Source: Bacteroidales bacterium UBA3824 (GTDB lineage: Bacteria > Bacteroidota > Bacteroidia > Bacteroidales > UBA3824). From it: 5,763 nucleotides of DNA. The stretch spans positions 1 through 5,763 of the forward strand of contig DGIK01000093.1 in NCBI GenBank assembly GCA_002393195.1, given 5' to 3'. The notes beneath the pieces are model-generated. The model ran no database searches and was not told the origin of the DNA. It saw only the letters and a list, made by a program, of their open reading frames with translations. The translations under genes were made by a program, and so were the position numbers. The stretch's first letter is position 1. The number at the start of each line of letters is the position of its first letter. Below are positions 5,666-5,763 of this stretch, in pieces.

Positions 5666-5763
5666 TTATCTGTATTTAACTTCAATGTCGTGCAATTCGA
5701 TGAGAGGTTTAAGAAAATCCTCCAACTCGCTGAGTTTCAGCTGGCTTGCGGCATCGCATTTGC
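5666..5763 (-). CDS. kdsA: C-terminal fragment of probable 3-deoxy-8-phosphooctulonate synthase (KdsA)
   Basis: Only the last 31 codons and the TAA stop are inside the window; the gene enters from the right. The fragment begins KCDAASQL and continues KLSELEDFLKPLIELHDI. This lines up with the end of E. coli KdsA as recalled (KCDGPSAL, then LAKLEPFLKQMKAIDDL), including the KCD motif and the following helix. KdsA condenses arabinose-5-phosphate with PEP to give KDO-8-phosphate in the cytoplasm. The KdsC-like gene two positions downstream supports the call. A related PEP-condensing synthase, such as a nonulosonate-9-phosphate synthase, cannot be excluded from so short a piece. The stop is 14 bp before the next start, so the genes form an operon. 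Confidence 0.65.
   Translation of the reverse strand, partial: KCDAASQLKLSELEDFLKPLIELHDIEVKYR

Noticed and set aside
5666..5763. NeuB-type sialic acid synthase as the identity of the right-edge fragment
   Set aside because: The KCD motif followed by a helix matches the KdsA C-terminus, and no NeuB-like antifreeze (SAF) domain pattern is seen at the end; certainty is limited by the 31-residue length.
1..5763. CRISPR array, tRNA or rRNA genes, insertion sequence or integrase
   Set aside because: No regularly spaced direct repeats, recognisable RNA gene or transposase/integrase-like frame was seen on either strand.

Overview
The window looks like a chromosomal segment of a Bacteroidota genome, probably Bacteroidales. 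Evidence: the promoter upstream of clpC fits the Bacteroides-type pattern (TTTG, 19 bp, TAnnTTTG); there is an exported carboxypeptidase-regulatory-like protein of a kind typical of that phylum; Shine-Dalgarno sequences are weak or absent; and AT-rich intergenic DNA separates more GC-balanced genes. All assignments were made by reading the sequence, without database searches.

Layout. (1) Positions 1-1283, minus strand: an exported protein with a CarboxypepD_reg-like domain, followed 10 bp later by an LpxL/HtrB-type lipid A acyltransferase that runs off the left edge. (2) Positions 1284-1438: a divergent promoter region. The apparent open frames of both flanking genes extend into it from TTG codons, but promoter elements sit on those codons, so I place both starts further in. 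(3) Positions 1439-3914, plus strand: a ClpC-type double-AAA+ unfoldase lacking the usual N-terminal Clp repeat domain, overlapping by 8 bp a small Hpt histidine-phosphotransfer protein. (4) Positions 3915-3944: a short convergent gap holding a degenerate palindromic repeat that supplies the hpt stop codon. A strong intrinsic terminator for the opposite strand lies inside hpt. (5) Positions 3945-5763, minus strand: in transcription order, the C-terminus of probable KdsA (KDO-8-phosphate synthase), a transaldolase/fructose-6-phosphate-aldolase-like domain fused to a CBS pair, and a KdsC-like HAD phosphatase, spaced 14 and 3 bp apart.

How the genes work together. The right-hand operon appears devoted to 3-deoxy-octulosonate (KDO) synthesis: KdsA condenses arabinose-5-phosphate with PEP, and the HAD enzyme would remove the phosphate. 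The middle gene is the most unusual item. Its CBS module closely resembles that of KdsD, the arabinose-5-phosphate isomerase, but it is attached to an aldolase-fold domain. That domain keeps the Schiff-base lysine and altered several other active-site positions. The left-hand acyltransferase also belongs to lipid A/LPS assembly, so envelope lipid genes flank the clpC-hpt pair on both sides. The pairing of an N-domain-less ClpC with an Hpt protein is a second candidate for undescribed biology: regulated proteolysis connected to a phosphorelay.
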